The notes under the pieces: generated by a model
What the model saw: the letters and a program-made list of their open reading frames with translations, nothing else
What the model was told of the DNA's origin: nothing
The model's database searches: none
Translations under genes and position numbers: made by a program
Source of the DNA: Ignavibacteria bacterium
Lineage (GTDB): Bacteria; Bacteroidota; Ignavibacteria; Ignavibacteriales; Melioribacteraceae
Direction: 5' to 3'
Assembly: GCA_027347545.1 (NCBI GenBank)
Contig: DAIEQT010000194.1
Location: forward strand, 1-6,306
Length of the DNA stretch: 6,306 bases
Shown here: piece by piece, positions 5,453 to 6,306 of the stretch
Layout: every line of letters begins with the position of its first letter
Position numbering within the stretch: position 1 is the stretch's first letter

Positions 5453-5469
5453 TGGGAATGCTATTCCCA
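5453..5469. other. Small hairpin in the RRM gene 3' untranslated region
   Basis: TGGGAAT (5453-5459) pairs with ATTCCCA (5463-5469) across a 3-base loop. It lies between the RRM gene stop and its terminator, so the mRNA 3' end would carry two hairpins in a row, which may protect it from decay. Confidence 0.4.
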
Positions 5470-5533
5470 TGTTTATTAATAATTATACCTTTCGGCACTT
5501 CGAATATAATTCTCGTAGGAGAAAAATGAAAGA

Positions 5534-5851
5534 TTAATAACGTCTTCCGCCACCGGAACCGCCATAACCTCCTCTTCCACCACCGCTGCCGCCGCGTCTA
5601 TTAGAATCATTCTTAGGGCGAGCTTCGTTAACTGTAATCTTTTTGCCTTGAAGATCTTTAGTATTAAGTTCTTCAATAGCTTTAGTGCCGGCAGGTCTTT
5701 CCTTCATTTCAACGAAACCGAAACCTTTGGATTCCCTTGAAAACATGTCGCGAATGATATTAACACTTACTACAGTTCCATATTCCTTGAAGAGTGCTTC
5801 TAAATCATCTTCTTTAACTTGCTTTGCTAAGTTTCCAACATAGATATTCAT
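5534..5851 (-). CDS. RRM-domain RNA-binding protein with Gly/Arg-rich tail
   Basis: A 105-residue single-RRM protein. RNP2 is IYVGNL (residues 3-8) and RNP1 is KGFGFVEM (42-49), with the RNA-stacking aromatics Tyr4, Phe44 and Phe46 in place. The domain covers about 1-78 in the usual beta-alpha-beta-beta-alpha-beta order. Residues 85-105 form a flexible Arg/Gly/Ser/Tyr tail with RGG and GGYGG elements. This is the small bacterial RRM type known from cyanobacteria and Bacteroidota-related groups, often linked to stress or cold adaptation; that role is family knowledge and is not shown here. AAAGGAG lies six bases before the ATG. The gene is monocistronic with a strong terminator. Much sequence without genes lies upstream (to 6306), leaving room for a long leader. 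Confidence 0.95.
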   Translation of the reverse strand: MNIYVGNLAKQVKEDDLEALFKEYGTVVSVNIIRDMFSRESKGFGFVEMKERPAGTKAIEELNTKDLQGKKITVNEARPKNDSNRRGGSGGGRGGYGGSGGGRRY

Positions 5852-6214
5852 TTACTACTCCTTTATGATTGTTTTCCAAGCAAATTATTACAAGCAGATA
5901 CACTAATGGTAAGTGCTGTTTTAGGAATCGAGAAAATGATAAAAAAGTAAAGGAGATGGTTTGTTTACCGAATTATCGAGTCGTATGTAATAAAGTGCTA
6001 TGGAAAGTTACAAGAATTATATTCTTGCACGATTAGTTTACAATGGTAAATATACTGTTTAATAAATGAGATAGCTGAAAAATTTAAAAATAAAATATAA
6101 TGGACGAATTTCGTAAAGAATCCGCAATTTTAGAGTGAGATAAACTCTACTACAATTTATAAGATATTAAATAACTCACGTTACGCATGAGTTGAATTAC
6201 GTGAATTATTTTTA
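5852..6214. other. Intergenic region upstream of the RRM gene, no gene seen
   Basis: This AT-rich stretch shows no supported coding sequence on either strand. It should hold the RRM gene promoter, but no TAnnTTTG box was found at a convincing place. It contains three short palindromes: CAAGAAT/ATTCTTG around TAT (6011-6027), TAGAGT/ACTCTA (6131-6149) and AACTCA/TGAGTT (6173-6193). The first is a candidate operator or leader hairpin about 160 bases upstream of the start. The others lack T tracts and are weak. Confidence 0.4.
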
Positions 6215-6306
6215 GTGAAACTTGGTGTTTTAGTGCCTTTGTGGCTTAATTTCTTATCTTTTCTTTTGCCACCAAGTCTCAAAGACACTAAGAAGTCACA
6301 AAGTGC
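6215..6306. repeat. Interspersed TTAGTGCCTTTGTGGC-type inverted repeat (cut by window edge)
   Basis: The left arm at about 6215-6246 carries TTAGTGCCTTTGTGGCTT. The right arm from about 6267 carries GCCACCAAGTCTCAAAGACA and continues to the window end. The reverse complement of the right arm contains TTAGTGTCTTTGAGACTT, matching the left arm at 15 of 18 positions. An AT-rich spacer lies between the arms. This type of repeat (CTTTGTGCCTTTGTGGC / CCACCAAGACACAAAG) is recalled as common non-coding sequence in many environmental genomes. The right boundary is not visible. Confidence 0.6.

Noticed and set aside
5476..5676. 66-codon minus-strand frame with an Ala/Val-rich stretch
   Set aside because: It is a frame-shifted shadow of the RRM gene's Gly-rich tail (GGN codons read as GCN/GTN).
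5956..6036. 26-codon plus-strand ORF preceded by AAAGGAG
   Set aside because: The Shine-Dalgarno-like bases touch the ATG with no spacer, and the peptide shows no recognisable features.

Overview
The window is AT-rich and encodes seven proteins: two on the plus strand and five on the minus strand. No RNA gene or CRISPR array was found. The likely source is Ignavibacteria or a close Bacteroidota/Chlorobi relative. The main evidence is the secreted protein at 638-2533, which ends in a type IX secretion (T9SS) type A sorting domain with the NYPNPFNPST motif that is abundant in those groups. A TAnnTTTG promoter box ahead of that gene fits as well. The taxonomic call is an inference.

Layout. Positions 1-637 hold no confident gene. 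They contain a heptad-repeat tract and terminator belonging to a gene off the left edge, a 42-codon open frame that may be a gene remnant, a probable 108-bp MITE-like insertion, an orphan terminator half and a strong hairpin terminator. Positions 638-2533 (+) encode a secreted multidomain surface protein: signal peptide, cohesin-like domain, three Ig/cadherin-like repeats in exact 90-residue register, a fourth divergent repeat, and the T9SS tail. A second heptad tract and terminator follow. Positions 2641-3456 (-) encode a SirB1/transglutaminase-like protein, divergent from an exported thioredoxin-fold protein (3536-4015, +).

A pair of REP-like hairpins separates the thioredoxin gene from a convergent two-gene minus-strand operon. 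This operon comprises an unrecognised 135-residue protein (4332-4739) whose stop overlaps, as ATGA, the start of a leucine-rich 62-residue membrane protein (4147-4335). Further minus-strand single genes encode a pilin-like protein with a two-residue leader (4869-5255) and an RRM RNA-binding protein with a Gly/Arg-rich tail (5534-5851). The right end (5852-6306) is non-coding and closes with another interspersed inverted repeat.

The genes do not form an obvious single pathway. Three encode cell-envelope or exported products (T9SS protein, exported thioredoxin, pilin-like protein) and one a small membrane protein. The most unusual content is non-coding: three unrelated interspersed repeat families, a heptad-terminator composite element present twice with a possible broken third copy, and a small insertion that appears to have landed in the centre of a palindrome. 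The coupled 135/62-residue pair and the pilin-like protein are the best candidates for little-described biology. Nothing here can be called a new defence or mobile system on sequence alone.
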